Part shown: positions 24,301 to 33,513 of the stretch, piece after piece | How the letters are laid out: each line of letters starts with the position of its first letter | Position numbering within the stretch: position 1 is the stretch's first letter | DNA from: Mustela lutreola | Taxonomy: Eukaryota > Chordata > Mammalia > Carnivora > Mustelidae | Length of the DNA stretch: 64,000 nucleotides | Assembly: GCF_030435805.1 (NCBI RefSeq) | Contig: NC_081291.1 | Span: forward strand, 14,345,001 to 14,409,000 | Direction of reading: 5' to 3' | Made by a program: the position numbers and the translations under genes | Notes under the pieces: generated by a model | Told to the model about the DNA's origin: nothing | Seen by the model: only the letters and a program-made list of their open reading frames with translations | The model's database searches: none

Positions 24301-27218
24301 GGAGGCTCCCACTCACGCACTGGGGCCATGAGCCTCAGTCGCCTTTTACTGTTGCGAAGCCTCAGGCTTTCCTGAGCAAGCCTGTTTTCTTGTGTCCAAG
24401 ACAGGAATGTGGACCAGTGCAATGACACACATGGGTCGTCCTTCCAGATCACCTGAGAGCGGACAGGACAAGGCCTGGAACGCGAGAATGAGGACGGGTT
24501 CAGCGGTGAGCCGCGGAGAAGTATAGCCAAGGCCCCTCTAGACAACGGACCAATGACCAGAGTGGGAGGGACCTTCCCAGGGACACCACAGCAAGATCCT
24601 GAGAAAGCCCACGAAATTAAGCTGAAGCCTGTCAGCAGGGGCCCCACAGGGGTCCTCTTATGGTGTGTGCAGCTCCTGCGCCCGTGCTGGCCTCTCCCTG
24701 CCCTGGAGAACCCATGGCTTCCCTGATTGTCACTGGCAGCGCCCTATTCACAAAACAGCTGAAAGGACGTTTAAGACACAGAAGTGACCAACACCTGCTC
24801 CCAACACCCCCCCAACAGAATCACAAGGCCAAGCCAGCTCCAGGAAGTAGCCCCTTCTGTTTCTCACTAGCCACGCCCAATCCTGCCTTCTGACCTTTGT
24901 TCCTGCAGTTCCCTCGGCCTGGAGAAGGGCTGTCCTGGCCGGTGGCTGCTCACGTGTCACCTCTTAACTGGCTTGGCCAGGCCCTCATAATAACCTCATC
25001 TAGGGGTTGAGATTTCCACCTGGGCCACCCCCTGCTGCTTTCATTATAGGACACTGCCAGTCTCTAATTATCTTGTTTATTATGTCTCCCCGCCAGACTG
25101 GAAAACTCAAGAGGGTGTGGACTCTGTCCAGGGCCGAGCTCGGGGGCCAGGCACTCAAGAGGGACTCACTAAATATTTGCTGAACAAATACACAAGAAAA
25201 TGCACACAACATCCAGGGAGGCACATGGCATGGGTGGGAAACCTGCCCCAACCCACAGATAAGAAAAGGAGCGGCTCAGGGGCGCCTAGATGGCTCAGTC
25301 AGTTGAGCATCTGCCTTCAGCCCATGATCCCAGGGCCTTGGGATCAAGCCCCAAGTGTGTGGGGCGCGCGGGGGGGGGGGGGGGGGGGTGGGGGTTGGTC
25401 CTTGCTCAGCAGGGAGCCTGCTTCTCCCTCTGCCTTTGCCTGCCTCTCCGTGCTTGTGCTGGCTATCAAATCAAATTGAATCAGAAAGGAGAGGCTCAGA
25501 TGGGGAGAGGTGGTTTTGGGAGGGACAGTCCTCCAAGGCTGCAACAGTCTGGAGCAACATTCACATCTTGCCATTTTCCAGATCATCACCCCCAAACTGT
25601 TGGAGACGAAGGAGAGAGGAAGGGGAAGATCCCCAAGAACTTAAAAAAACTTGGTGGGGAAGTTCTTGAAGGTGCTGAGATGGGACTGGCTAGAACACTG
25701 TTCAGGAGAAGACAGGGCCATCTGGAGTTGGGAAAATCAAAAGCTTCAGGAAAGAGCAGCCTTTTCTCTGGGCTTTTTCAGAATGTCTGGGATCTGGTTG
25801 TTATATCTAGACCAATCTAAGACTAGACCATGTGGCTTCCTGAGGCTCCCAATTCAAGAAGATGTTAAAGAGACCCATCTCCTCTCCATACACACCCTCA
25901 GACCCCTATTTCCGACACCATCATGACCTTGGGGAACTGGGAATGTACCACGCCTTGTCTCTTCCTGGCTATTCTTCAGGCTGACAGAGTCTGTTCTTTG
26001 CACAAGCACTGTTCTAGACTCCAGAAATTTATCAGAGATAACAGGTCCAGTCTCCAAGGAGCTTAAGGAGGAAGGAACCTTCCAGTTCCACCCATCCCCT
26101 CAGGCCAACTCCCCTCCAGCACAGAGGAACCCACCCCCTCTCTCATTTCCTGCGCCAGCCAGCAGAGCAGTATTTAGAACGAATCTCCACTAAGCTCTGA
26201 AAAACATGTTAGTGACCTGCAGAGTGACTCTGGAGCTGATGGGCCAAGCACTCTCCTGCATCTCTCCTAGGAAGCCTGGCTCTGAATTTGTGTGGTCCTG
26301 TTTCCCTTCCATACATTTTTTTTTTTCCCTTAAGCTCGCTCCAGGCCCAACGAGGGGCTTGAACTCACTACGTTGAGATCAAGAGTTCCAGGCTCTACCG
26401 ACTGAGTCAACCAGACGCAACTCCCTTCTAAACGCTGAAGACAGAGGCACTCTCTGACCTAAACCTAGAACTTTCAAGATTGGAGAGCAGCATGGTCCTG
26501 GAAAGGGCTCCCGTCAGGGCCTCAATTTCTCCTTCACTGAACTGGAAGGATGCAGTTAGTCCACTCCTGGCTCAAAATGCTGCCCCTTCTCCTGAAACTA
26601 CAACCAGTGTGATCCAGGGAGAAGCCAAACCCCCTCTCTAGGTCTGCTTTTTCAGCCTCAGAATGAGAGGCAGAGAAGATTGTGCTAACATTCTAAAGTG
26701 CCTTGCAAGGCTTGAAATTCTCAACCTGGTTTAATTTGAAAACTCAAATCGGCCCCTTTTCAATAATATGAAGTTAGACCGCTTGAAATTCTCAACCTGG
26801 TTTAATTTGAAAACTCAAATCGGCCCCTTTTCAATAATATGAAGTTAGACCGCTACGGATACACTCGGAGCCACTCCCCTGTCCGAACTCACTCTGCGGC
26901 TTTCACCGGACCCTTTGGCAGGTCCCCACTCTCAAGCCTCGGTTCCCCATCTGCAAAGTGGAAAGACAGCAGCTAGGCTAACACATGATTACACGTTCGT
27001 CCGATTCTAAGTCCTCCGGGACTGACAGGCTGGATGCTCTGGGAGACCTCCATGCCCTCTCCGGCCTCAATATGCCCGTCTCATTCCGGGGAGCAGAACC
27101 GAGGCCCTGAATGCATGCTAGCTCCGCGTGCCCCTGCCTCAGCGCCCGCCGCGAGGGTCCCCGGCGGCCACGTTCCCCGCCTCCCGGAGAGACTTCGCCG
27201 CCTCCCTGCCCTCACCAT
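15270..27218 (-). CDS. LSM4: LSM4, U6 snRNA-associated Sm-like protein (five coding exons)
   Basis: LSM4 is one subunit of the seven-membered LSM rings. The LSM2-8 ring binds the 3' oligo-U of U6 snRNA in the nucleus; the LSM1-7 ring with PAT1 promotes decapping in cytoplasmic P-bodies. Coding exons on the minus strand are 27216-27218, 22582-22623, 20375-20473, 17199-17382 and 15270-15361. Joined, they give 139 residues, the length I recall for human LSM4. The Sm fold covers about residues 2-75: Sm1 is in [19 protein letters not shown] and Sm2 is [14 protein letters not shown]. After it come a basic RGRGG/QQQKQQ segment and a C-terminal RG-rich tail ending GRQAGKQ, the part known to be arginine-methylated in the family. 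Every junction has GT...AG and keeps frame, with no stop or frameshift. Identification rests on direct reading and recalled family sequence, and is very secure. Confidence 0.97.
16131..16148. repeat. (CCCT)n microsatellite in LSM4 intron 4
   Basis: About four to five CCCT units. Confidence 0.85.
17199..17382 (-). CDS. LSM4: LSM4 coding exon 4 (Sm2 motif and start of RG tail)
   Basis: 184 nt encode residues 49-109 plus the first base of codon 110. It begins [15 protein letters not shown], the Sm2 strand with the IRG signature, runs through the C-terminal helix [13 protein letters not shown], and ends in the low-complexity [18 protein letters not shown] segment. The acceptor is CTCACACAG and the donor GTAGGTC, phase 1. 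Intron 4 is 1837 bp. Confidence 0.97.
18240..18545 (+). mobile_element. L2 fragment in LSM4 intron 3
   Basis: GGACAAAGTCCAAACTCCTC, then CAGCACTTTGCACATGCTG, in L2 order and antisense to LSM4. Confidence 0.7.
18832..18886. repeat. 55-bp direct repeat, copy 1 (LSM4 intron 3)
   Basis: From TGCAGGAACCAGAGC to AGCAACTTGAGCT, identical base for base to 19659-19713. Flanks are unrelated. I recognise no repeat family. Confidence 0.95.
19659..19713. repeat. 55-bp direct repeat, copy 2 (LSM4 intron 3)
   Basis: Second identical copy, 827 bp from the first and in the same orientation. Confidence 0.95.
20375..20473 (-). CDS. LSM4: LSM4 coding exon 3 (Sm1 motif)
   Basis: 99 nt encode 33 residues (16-48) from [10 protein letters not shown] to REVICTSR. 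This covers beta strands 1-3 and the Sm1 motif, including the conserved glycine after the NGETYN turn and the Asp/Asn pair CDNWMN near the RNA-binding loop. The acceptor is CTTGCAG and the donor GTAAGTG, phase 0 on both sides. Confidence 0.97.
20990..21716 (+). mobile_element. L1M fragment in LSM4 intron 2, split by a SINE
   Basis: CCACCCAAATGTCCATCACC, ATATGATCCCATTTACAGGC and GAATGTTCTGGAACTACACAG are in L1 3' order. It is antisense to LSM4. Confidence 0.8.
21080..21260 (+). mobile_element. Can-SINE in L1M
   Basis: Full-type copy with target duplication AAAATGTGTGCACAAA on both sides. Confidence 0.93.
21717..21827 (+). mobile_element. Can-SINE, short type
   Basis: GTGCCTGGTGGGCTCGGTGG head, ATTCAAGCCCCATGTTG box and a short AAATAAAAG tail. 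Confidence 0.8.
21937..22141 (-). mobile_element. Can-SINE
   Basis: Reversed full-type copy, TTTAAAGATTTTATTTATTT to GCAGCCAAGCACCC. Confidence 0.9.
22188..22296 (+). mobile_element. Can-SINE, short type
   Basis: GGCACCTGGCTGGCTCAACTG to GTTGGGCACGGAGCTTAC with an A-tail. It lies 286 bp from LSM4 exon 2. Confidence 0.85.
22582..22623 (-). CDS. LSM4: LSM4 coding exon 2
   Basis: 42 nt encode [14 protein letters not shown] (residues 2-15), the N-terminal helix of the Sm fold. It is bounded by an acceptor CTTACAG and a donor GTGAGTA, both phase 0. The following intron is 2108 bp. Confidence 0.96.
23076..23262 (+). mobile_element. Can-SINE
   Basis: GAACGCCTGGGTGGCTGAG head and ATAAATAAATC tail, flanked by ATGTAGCTTTT / ATGCAGCTTTC. 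Confidence 0.9.
23275..23405 (-). mobile_element. MIR fragment
   Basis: CTTTACAGATGGGGATACCG and GAGGAACTCGCTCGGCAC fit a reversed MIR core. Confidence 0.55.
24880..25200 (+). mobile_element. L2 3' end in LSM4 intron 1
   Basis: CTGGAAAACTCAAGAGGGTG, then GACTCACTAAATATTTGCTG and AACAAATA, the L2 terminus. Confidence 0.65.
25280..25484 (+). mobile_element. Can-SINE with an internal G tract
   Basis: GGCGCCTAGATGGCTCAGTC head. The usual CGGGCTC region is replaced by GCGCGC and 19 consecutive G (25370-25388). Target duplication AAAGGAGCGGCTCAG / AAAGGAGAGGCTCAG. Confidence 0.92.
26316..26419 (-). mobile_element. Can-SINE, short type
   Basis: Reversed short head with GAGATCAAGAGTTCCAGGC and CCGACTGAGTCAACCAGACG. 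Confidence 0.75.
26710..26851. repeat. perfect 71-bp tandem duplication in LSM4 intron 1
   Basis: Units 26710-26780 and 26781-26851, both starting GCTTGAAATTCTCAACCTGG, are identical over 71 bases. They lie about 370 bp downstream of the LSM4 start codon. Confidence 0.97.
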
Positions 27219-27550
27219 GTTGTCGGCGGGGAGCGGGCTCGCCGACCACTTCCGCCGCCGCCGCTCACGCGTCCGCCGGTAGCCGCCCTGCCGCGCGCCA
27301 CTTAGGCTGAAATGAAGTGGCAGCGACACGAGCCAGTCAGAGCAGGGCTCGAGGGAAGAGCAACCAATCCACACGGAGTAGGGAGGGATCAACTAGACAC
27401 GACGGGCAGGATTGGCTGTGTTCTCGCGGGAGGGAATAAGAGAAAGGGCCGTAAAGTGTCGACGTGAATGCTGAAAAGCGGGGGCGGAGCCAGTGGGCCT
27501 GCCCTAGAGGCCTTGTGGGTAAAGACGCATGCGCAGGTGAAAAATCTCGC
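27110..27550 (-). promoter_or_regulatory. LSM4: LSM4 CpG-island promoter
   Basis: A dense CpG block surrounds the ATG-only exon. No TATA box is seen. Motifs of housekeeping promoters are present: an ETS/GABP site CGGAAGTG (minus strand, 27254-27247), a CCAAT box on the minus strand at 27415-27411, a second CCAAT on the plus strand at 27364-27368, a TCTCGCGGGA element at 27422-27431, a GC box near 27481 and an NRF1-like CGCATGCGCA at 27536-27545. Start sites probably lie between 27230 and 27320 (inference). Confidence 0.75.
27216..27218 (-). CDS. LSM4: LSM4 coding exon 1 (start codon only)
   Basis: The coding part of the first exon is only the ATG, followed at once by the donor GTGAGG. The context GACAACATGG has A at -3 and G at +4 across the donor, a good Kozak match. 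The 5' UTR runs upward in coordinate into the CpG island. Intron 1 is 4592 bp. This start is chosen because exon 2 opens in frame with [14 protein letters not shown], the known LSM4 N-terminus after Met. Confidence 0.93.
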
Positions 27551-27734
27551 AGATCTCCTGGGCTCCACACTGTGGGCAAAGCCGGATATTGCTACAATTT
27601 GCAAAGGAAGGAGTTGAGGCTCCGTGGTTATTGCGTTGTGTTTAATGCCTCCCTTAGGGCTCCTTCACTTCTGATTTTCATTATTGTAGTTGATCCTTAT
27701 CCAGGGCATGCCTTTTGGTGGGTTGAAATACTGA

Positions 27735-27880
27735 CTGTGCCTCTCTGAGCCTCGGTTTGCCCCTCTGTAAAATTGGTTTAATGATAGTGTCTGTCCTAGG
27801 GTGTAGTGAGGATGAAATGAGTTAAGCCAAGTAAAATCATTTAGAAAAGCGTCTAGCACAAACGGAGCACTTAGAACCCA
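27735..27880 (+). mobile_element. MIR fragment
   Basis: GCCTCGGTTTGCCCCTCTG, GAGGATGAAATGAGTTAAGC and GCGTCTAGCACA follow the MIR consensus order. Confidence 0.7.
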
Positions 27881-28006
27881 GGAGTGCAATAGTTATTGAG
27901 GACCTGGTATGTACCTGTTCCTGGAAACAGTAAACCAGACAAAACGGGCCCTCCTAGGACTTAGGAGCCCAGTGGGGAGATAGACGGTAAGCAAACTAAA
28001 TAGGCA
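27881..28006 (-). mobile_element. L2 3' end
   Basis: TTATTGAGGACCTGGTATG to GGAGATAGACGGTAAGC follows a reversed L2 end. Confidence 0.55.
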
Positions 28007-28008
28007 AA

Positions 28009-28466
28009 TGTATTCGTTTCCCTGGGCTGCCATAACAAATTACCACAAATTGGATGGCTTAAAACAATATAACTTGATTCATGAGTCTGAAGTCAAGGTA
28101 TCACCAGGGTTGGTTCCTTCTGAAGGTTCTGAGGGACAATGTGTCCCCCACATCTCTCCTAGCTTCTGGTGGCTGTCAGCAGTCCTCACAGTTCTTTGGC
28201 TCCCAGAAACATAAATCTCTGCCACTATCTTCACATGGTTTTCTTTGTGTGTCTCCCTATCTCAAGTCTTTGTTTCACTTTGTTATAAGGACAGTATCTT
28301 ATTATGTCCACCCTAAATCGAGGATAGAATCATCTTGAGATCCTTAATTACATTTGCAAAGATTTTATTTCAAAAAAGGTCCTATTCACAGATATGGGGG
28401 TTAGAGCTTACCTATGTTATGTTAGAACATATATTTTTAGGGGACACTACTTTACCCATTACATCA
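28009..28466 (-). mobile_element. MLT1-type (MaLR/ERVL) LTR fossil
   Basis: Solo LTR in reverse orientation with TG...CA-type ends, containing GCTGCCATAACAAATTACC, the TTATAAGGACA region and a terminal GGGGACACTACTTTACCC. It is an ancient mammalian element with no coding part and is broken by age. Confidence 0.75.
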
Positions 28467-28603
28467 AGTAATTAACAACTGGATGACCATCAAGGGTTCC
28501 TTCTTTTGCCTTGACCTTCAAGCCCCCAAATAAGCAATAGGTGCCCTCCACCAGTGGCTATCCTCCGGGCCTCCCAAGTGTCAGCATTGGCTTGAGAGCC
28601 TTT

Positions 28604-28633
28604 CTTTTTTTCCCTCCCTCTTTCTTCCTCCTT
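28604..28633. repeat. pyrimidine tract next to a SINE tail
   Basis: TTTTTTTCCCTCCCTCTTTC and more, continuous with the T-tail of the next SINE. Confidence 0.8.
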
Positions 28634-28837
28634 CCTTTTTTTTTTAAAAAATATTTTATTTCTTAAAAAGCAAGAGAAAAAGCAAGAGAGAGAGAGCACG
28701 CATGCACAAGCAGGGAAGGCAGAGAAGAAGACTCTCCACTGCTTAGGGAGCCTGTTGTGAAGCTTGATTCCAGGATCCTGGGATCATGACCTGAGCCAAC
28801 GGCAGACGGTTAACTGACTGAGCCACCCAGGTTCCCA
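28634..28837 (-). mobile_element. Can-SINE
   Basis: Reversed full-type copy. Target duplication GAGAGCCTTTC (about 28592) / GAGAGCCTTCC (about 28838). Confidence 0.92.
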
Positions 28838-29099
28838 GAGAGCCTTCCTTACCAAGACCAGGGCCAAGTTCTTCCAGCTGAAAAAACCCTGTGCTTCTTG
28901 GAGCTGGCTTGGGGAGGCCCTCATGCTCACCTTCTCAATAAAAGATTCCCCTGCATCAGGCCTCAGAGACCTGAGCAGAAGAAGATGGGAACCCATAGGC
29001 CACAGCTGCTTCCCACCAGAAAGGTTTTAGGCACTGATATTTCTCCTCCAGGATCTAGTGAAGAGAGGGCGGTCTGGATGCCCAGCTCTGCTATAAATG

Positions 29100-29280
29100 A
29101 GCTGAGTGACTCAGGCATGTTTCTCCCTTTCCTCCTCCCTGAAAACAGGAAGAATCGTCTCTACCAACCAGGGTTACCGTGTGAATTGATCAAATGTGGA
29201 ACCCACATTTAAAAAAAAAAAAAAAAAGTGGAACTCACATAAAGTGCCAAGCACCCAGTAGGCCTGAACAGGCCATTGTC
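29100..29280 (+). mobile_element. possible MIR fragment with A-tract
   Basis: GAGCTGAGTGACTCAGGCATG to AAGTGCCAAGCACCCAGTAG, interrupted by an A18-type tract with GTGGAAC(C/T)CACAT on both sides. Confidence 0.4.
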
Positions 29281-29755
29281 CTTCATATCTTAGTTCGGGG
29301 TCTTCCTGCCCACAGAAACCAACCCTGAAATGAAGACTCAAGGGCACAGAGTATTCAGAGGGTGACCTCAAGAAGCCCCCTCTGGAGATGGGGAAGGGGA
29401 CAATCTAGATCTCCACCTGAGAAAGGGAGGGAAGAATTTTTGCAGAGGGAACCAATGAGTAGGCAACACAGTAGGCAACTGGAGACCTCATGGAGACAAA
29501 ATAAAAGCTGGTCAGGGCAGCTGGGGTATTTATTCAAGTTCCATCTATCATTGGCTTTGGGTTGCTCTTAGGGGTGCTGGTGAGATCTGGGATGTGTGCA
29601 GGACCCTGGTAGATGGCTAAATAGTGATGCCAGCTGGGTTAGAAGGATTGGAAGGACCAGCAAAGCTTAATTTATAAACTACAGAAACTGGGGTACAGCG
29701 AACTGTCTCAGCATCCACATGGTGGTGGAAGTAGGAAGAACATCATGTGCTGGTA
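29281..29755. other. intergenic DNA, nothing recognised
   Basis: No gene, RNA or repeat can be supported here. Confidence 0.5.
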
Positions 29756-29759
29756 CACT

Positions 29760-29870
29760 CCTTTCTGACTTCTTGACTTCTCTAGGTGCCCTCTTTCTCC
29801 TTTCGCTGAGCTAGCAAACTCCTATTCATCCTTGAAAACTCTGCTTGGGTGACCCCATGTGGCAGACTGC
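29760..29870 (+). mobile_element. L2-like fragment
   Basis: AAACTCCTATTCATCCTTG and AAAACTCTGCTTGGGTGACC fit L2 wording. Confidence 0.5.
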
Positions 29871-29874
29871 GGTC

Positions 29875-30690
29875 ACTGCAGTTTTTGTCAGTTCTTTCAA
29901 CATAGGGCTGGCCAATCAGAGTTCTCCATGCCCCTGGCCATAGTGATTGGTTAAAGGGGAGCCTGTGACTAACCAAGGGCAGTTAGGTCTCCCTTGGGAG
30001 GGATACTGAGGCGGTAGAAGAGGGTTCTGAGGAGGTTGTTAGAACTGAGGCAGTGAAAGCCTCCGATTGATTTTCTGGATGAAGCTTTCTGCGGGGTGAA
30101 TCCAGCGTACATTACAGCTGCTTTGTGGAAAGGAGGCATGGTGTGAGCCCCCGGATCCAGCTATATCTGAAGCTGTAGGCGTGCCATTCCATTTACATGA
30201 GCCCAGGAAGTTGTCCTTTATTAATTATTTTGGAGTCTGGACTTTGTCCCTGGCAATTGGCATAATGTGCACTAATGCGTAGCTGCTCTGACAACACTTC
30301 AATGACTGCCCCCCAAATCTAATCATTCCTTCTCATCCATCGAACCTGGATAGCTTGCACTGATTTTCATCACTACCTGGTTTGTGCCACATTGTCATTG
30401 ATTGCTTGCACGTTTAAGCCTTCTCAACTCTGACTTGTAGAAACAGTGCTACAAATATGAGAGTTTGCATGGGCCAGTTTGTGGCTGTCAGCCTAGTTCC
30501 TTCCCCCCTCTCATTATGGACACACGACCCAGAATCAACCAGTCAGAGAGGTTCCCTGGGCCGGTTCTGAAACTGCAGAGCTGGAGTAATGTGAGTCAGA
30601 TACAGATACTGTCTCTTCAGAATCTTGGCCCTGTTTAATCCCCTGGATCCAGCCGTACCGGATGTTTCATAAATCCACATCTTACCTTAT
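29875..30690 (+). repeat. old interspersed repeat, family not determined (two related parts)
   Basis: Both 29875-30240 and 30450-30690 carry CC(C/T)GGATCCAGC and AATCAGAG/AACCAGTCAGAG phrases typical of an old mammalian repeat. I cannot name the family. Confidence 0.35.
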
Positions 30691-30737
30691 CCCTTGAATA
30701 GTGCAATTTTAAAAATCCACTTTAAAATGTATTTCTG

Positions 30738-31118
30738 GGGCCGCCTGGGTGGCTCAGTGGATTAAGCCGCTGCCTTCGGCTAAGGTCATGATCTTAGTGT
30801 CCTGGGATCAAGCCCTGCTCAGCAGGGAGCCTGCTTCCCCTTCTCTCTCTGCCTGACTCTTTGCCTACTTGTGATCTCTCTCTGTGAGAGAGAGAGATAA
30901 ATAAATAAATAAATAAATCTATTTTAAAATTTATTTAATTAATTATCATTAATTATAATTATTAACTATAAAATATGATAATATATTATATATAATAAAT
31001 ATGATCATAAAATAATTGATTGATTATAAATATAATCATTGATTATAATTATAAATATTTAATAAATTTAATAGAATAAATTTATAAATAAATAAATAAA
31101 ATCTTTAAAAAATAAAAT
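30738..31118 (+). mobile_element. Can-SINE with a greatly expanded AT tail
   Basis: SINE body to about 30890, then about 230 bp of (AAAT)n and TAATTATAAT-type sequence. A perfect 14-bp duplication AAAATGTATTTCTG lies on each side (30724-30737 and 31119-31132), so the AT block belongs to the insertion. Confidence 0.92.
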
Positions 31119-31132
31119 AAAATGTATTTCTG

Positions 31133-31560
31133 ACAGCAGAAACCTCAAGAGTGAAGGTCAATGTACCTATCAAATTAACAAAAACACCCTACCCTCCACT
31201 AAAAAGGGTATGTGTGTGTGTGTAAGACCCAACGTTGTCAAACTTGTGGTGAAACTGGTAGACGTATATATCTCTTTTTAAGTGGGGAAAATATTGGCAT
31301 GATCTGCCAATTACGTCTCAAAGTCCATAAAAGTGTTATGCCCTTCAACTCAGTAAGCCATTTCTGAAATTTTATACTAAGGAGGTCTTGGAAATGAAGG
31401 GAAACATTCGATGCCAAGGCCTTGCAGCAATGTTGCCAATTGTAAAAGAGCAGAAAGAACAGCAGTGGACTTGTTGAGTAAGCTATGGTTTACCCACTAG
31501 ACAGAATATTTTCCATTCATTAAAAATTATAGGTAACCTCACCACCATCACCAAGGGTGG
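31133..31560 (+). mobile_element. L1M fragment
   Basis: CTTCAACTCAGTAAGCCATTTC, then GCAGCAATGTTGCCAATTGT and GCTATGGTTTACCCACTAG, the diverged ORF2 end of an L1M. Confidence 0.6.
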
Positions 31561-31633
31561 GCTGGGCTCAGTGACTCACTTTCAAAGAATAGAGTAGAGA
31601 AAAGGGGTAAATAGTGACTTGATAGTAGAGACT

Positions 31634-32077
31634 TGTGATAGTTACCACACGCACTGGGCTGAGGGGCAGGTCCCTAAAGACATACCCACGTCCTAGCTCC
31701 AGAACCTGTGAATGGGACCTTATTTGGAGAAAGAGTCTTTTCAGATTTAAGTTAAGGATCCTGCGATGAGGTTGTCTGGAGTTTAGGCTGGAAATAAAAC
31801 TAAATGACTGATGTCCTTCTAAGAGAAACACAGAGGGAGATTTGAGACACAGAGAAAACAGAGGCAAGGGGTTGGAGCCATGCTAACATAAGCTAAGGAA
31901 CCCGCAGAACCTGGAAGATATAAAGAAGGTTCCTCCCTGGAGCCTCCAGAGGGAATATGGCCCTGATGACACATGGATGTTGTACTCCTGGTCTCCTGAA
32001 CTCTGAGAGAATGAATTTATGTTGTTTTAAGCCAAGTCTGTGGTCATTTGTTACAGAAGCCACAGGAAACTCATACA
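31634..32077 (+). mobile_element. MLT1-type (MaLR/ERVL) LTR fossil
   Basis: Solo LTR in forward orientation with GGACCTTATTTGGAGAAAG, CTGATGTCCTTCTAAGAG and a 3' GTTGTTTTAAGCC region. It is ancient, broken, and lacks internal genes. Confidence 0.75.
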
Positions 32078-32294
32078 CCACCTGCACCAAGGGATCCAGA
32101 TTACGCCACTATGATAAATTGAGAGGATGTCAGGAACCCCTCATATGGTGAGATAAAAGGGGCATCTCACCTCTGTGGTCTTCCCCAAGCACCCACAGCC
32201 CCATTCCAATCACAACAAGAACACCAAACAGACCCAGATCGGGGGCATCCCGCAGGACACCTGGCCAGGCTTCCTCAAGACTGCTAAAGTCATG

Positions 32295-32412
32295 GGGTTC
32301 CTAGGTAGCTCACTCAGTTAAGCAGCTGACTCTTGATCTCAGCTCAGGCTTGATCTTGGGCTTTTGAGTTCAAGCCTCCAAGCCCAGCATGGAGTCTAGT
32401 TTAAAAAAAGCA
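32295..32412 (+). mobile_element. Can-SINE, short type (first of a pair)
   Basis: GGGTTCCTAGGTAGCTCAC to GCATGGAGTCTAG and an A-tail. It shares one pair of target duplications with the next SINE. Confidence 0.88.
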
Positions 32413-32620
32413 GGGGACACCTGGGTGCCTCAGTCAGTTAAGCATCTGCCTTCAGCTTAGGTCATGATCTCAGGGTCCTGGGTTTGAGCCCTGTGTTGGG
32501 CTCCCTGCTCTATTGGGAGTCTCCTCCCCCACCCCTGTTTAGGAGCTCTTTCTCTCTCTACCAAATAAATAAAATCTTAAAAAAAAAAAAACCCAAAAAA
32601 CAAAACAAAACAAAAAAAAC
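32413..32620 (+). mobile_element. Can-SINE (second of a pair)
   Basis: GGGGACACCTGGGTGCCTCAG head with a long A-rich tail containing CAAAACAAAACAAAA. The duplication CTGCTAAAGTCATG (32281) / CTGCTAAGGTTATG (32623) flanks the pair. Confidence 0.9.
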
Positions 32621-32754
32621 AACTGCTAAGGTTATGAACAGCAAGGAAAGATACAAATTTCATTTTATTAAAAAAAAAAAAAAAGATGCTCCATTCTGTA
32701 TGACCACATTGCTATCCAGGCTAATATTCCTATTTTAGATTTTACCTTCCCTCC

Positions 32755-32890
32755 CGGTACTCTCTAGGTAACCCCCCGCCGCAATCTGTAATCCCCATTT
32801 TACAGAAGAGGAAATTGAGGCTTGGAATGGGAAAGTAGCTCATCTGAGGGCATGCATTTGAACTCAAGCCAACTGGCTCTAACCACCACA
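32755..32890 (-). mobile_element. MIR fragment
   Basis: CCCCATTTTACAGAAGAGG then AAATTGAGGCTTGGAATGGG and CTGGCTCTAACCACC, a reversed MIR. Confidence 0.7.
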
Positions 32891-32937
32891 CTTGCTGTCT
32901 TCCATTCTCTCCCTAAGAAAATCGCATAAACATTTTA

Positions 32938-33158
32938 TTTATTTATTTTTAAAAGAATTTATTTATTTATTTATTTTAAAGATTTTATTTACTTATTTGT
33001 CAGAGAGAGAGAGAGCACAGCAGGGGGAGCGGCAGGCAGAGAGAGAAGCAGGTTCCCTGCTGAGCAAGGAGCTCAATGTGGGATGTGATCTCAGGAGCCT
33101 AGAATCATGACCTGAACTGAAGGCAGTCCCTTGACCAACTGAGCCACTCAGGCGTCCC
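32938..33158 (-). mobile_element. Can-SINE (array member 1 of 4)
   Basis: Reversed full-type copy with a (TTTA)n tail, head end GCCACTCAGGCGTCCC. Confidence 0.92.
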
Positions 33159-33305
33159 TTATTTATTTATTTGACAGAGAGAGAGAGACATCAAAAGAGG
33201 TAATATAAGCAGGGGAATGGGACAAGGAGAAGCAGGGAGCCCAGTGCGGGGCTTGATCCCAGAGCCAAAGGCAGATGGTTATGGACTGAGCCACCCAGGC
33301 ACCCC
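33159..33305 (-). mobile_element. Can-SINE (array member 2 of 4)
   Basis: Starts directly at the head of member 1 with TTATTTATTTATTTGACAG and ends GCCACCCAGGCACCCC. Confidence 0.92.
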
Positions 33306-33504
33306 TTCTATTTATTTTTTAAAATATTTTATTTATTTATTCAAGAGAGAGCAAGAGAGGGCATTAGTGATGGGAGGGGGAGAGGGAGAAGCAGGTTCCC
33401 TGCTAAGCAGGGAGCCTGATATGGGGCTCAACCCCAGTACCCTGTCATCACCACCTGAGCTAAAGGCCATGTTTAACTAATTGACTGAGCCACCCAGGCA
33501 CCCC
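33306..33504 (-). mobile_element. Can-SINE (array member 3 of 4)
   Basis: Reversed copy directly abutting member 2. Confidence 0.92.
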
Positions 33505-33513
33505 TTGCATATA

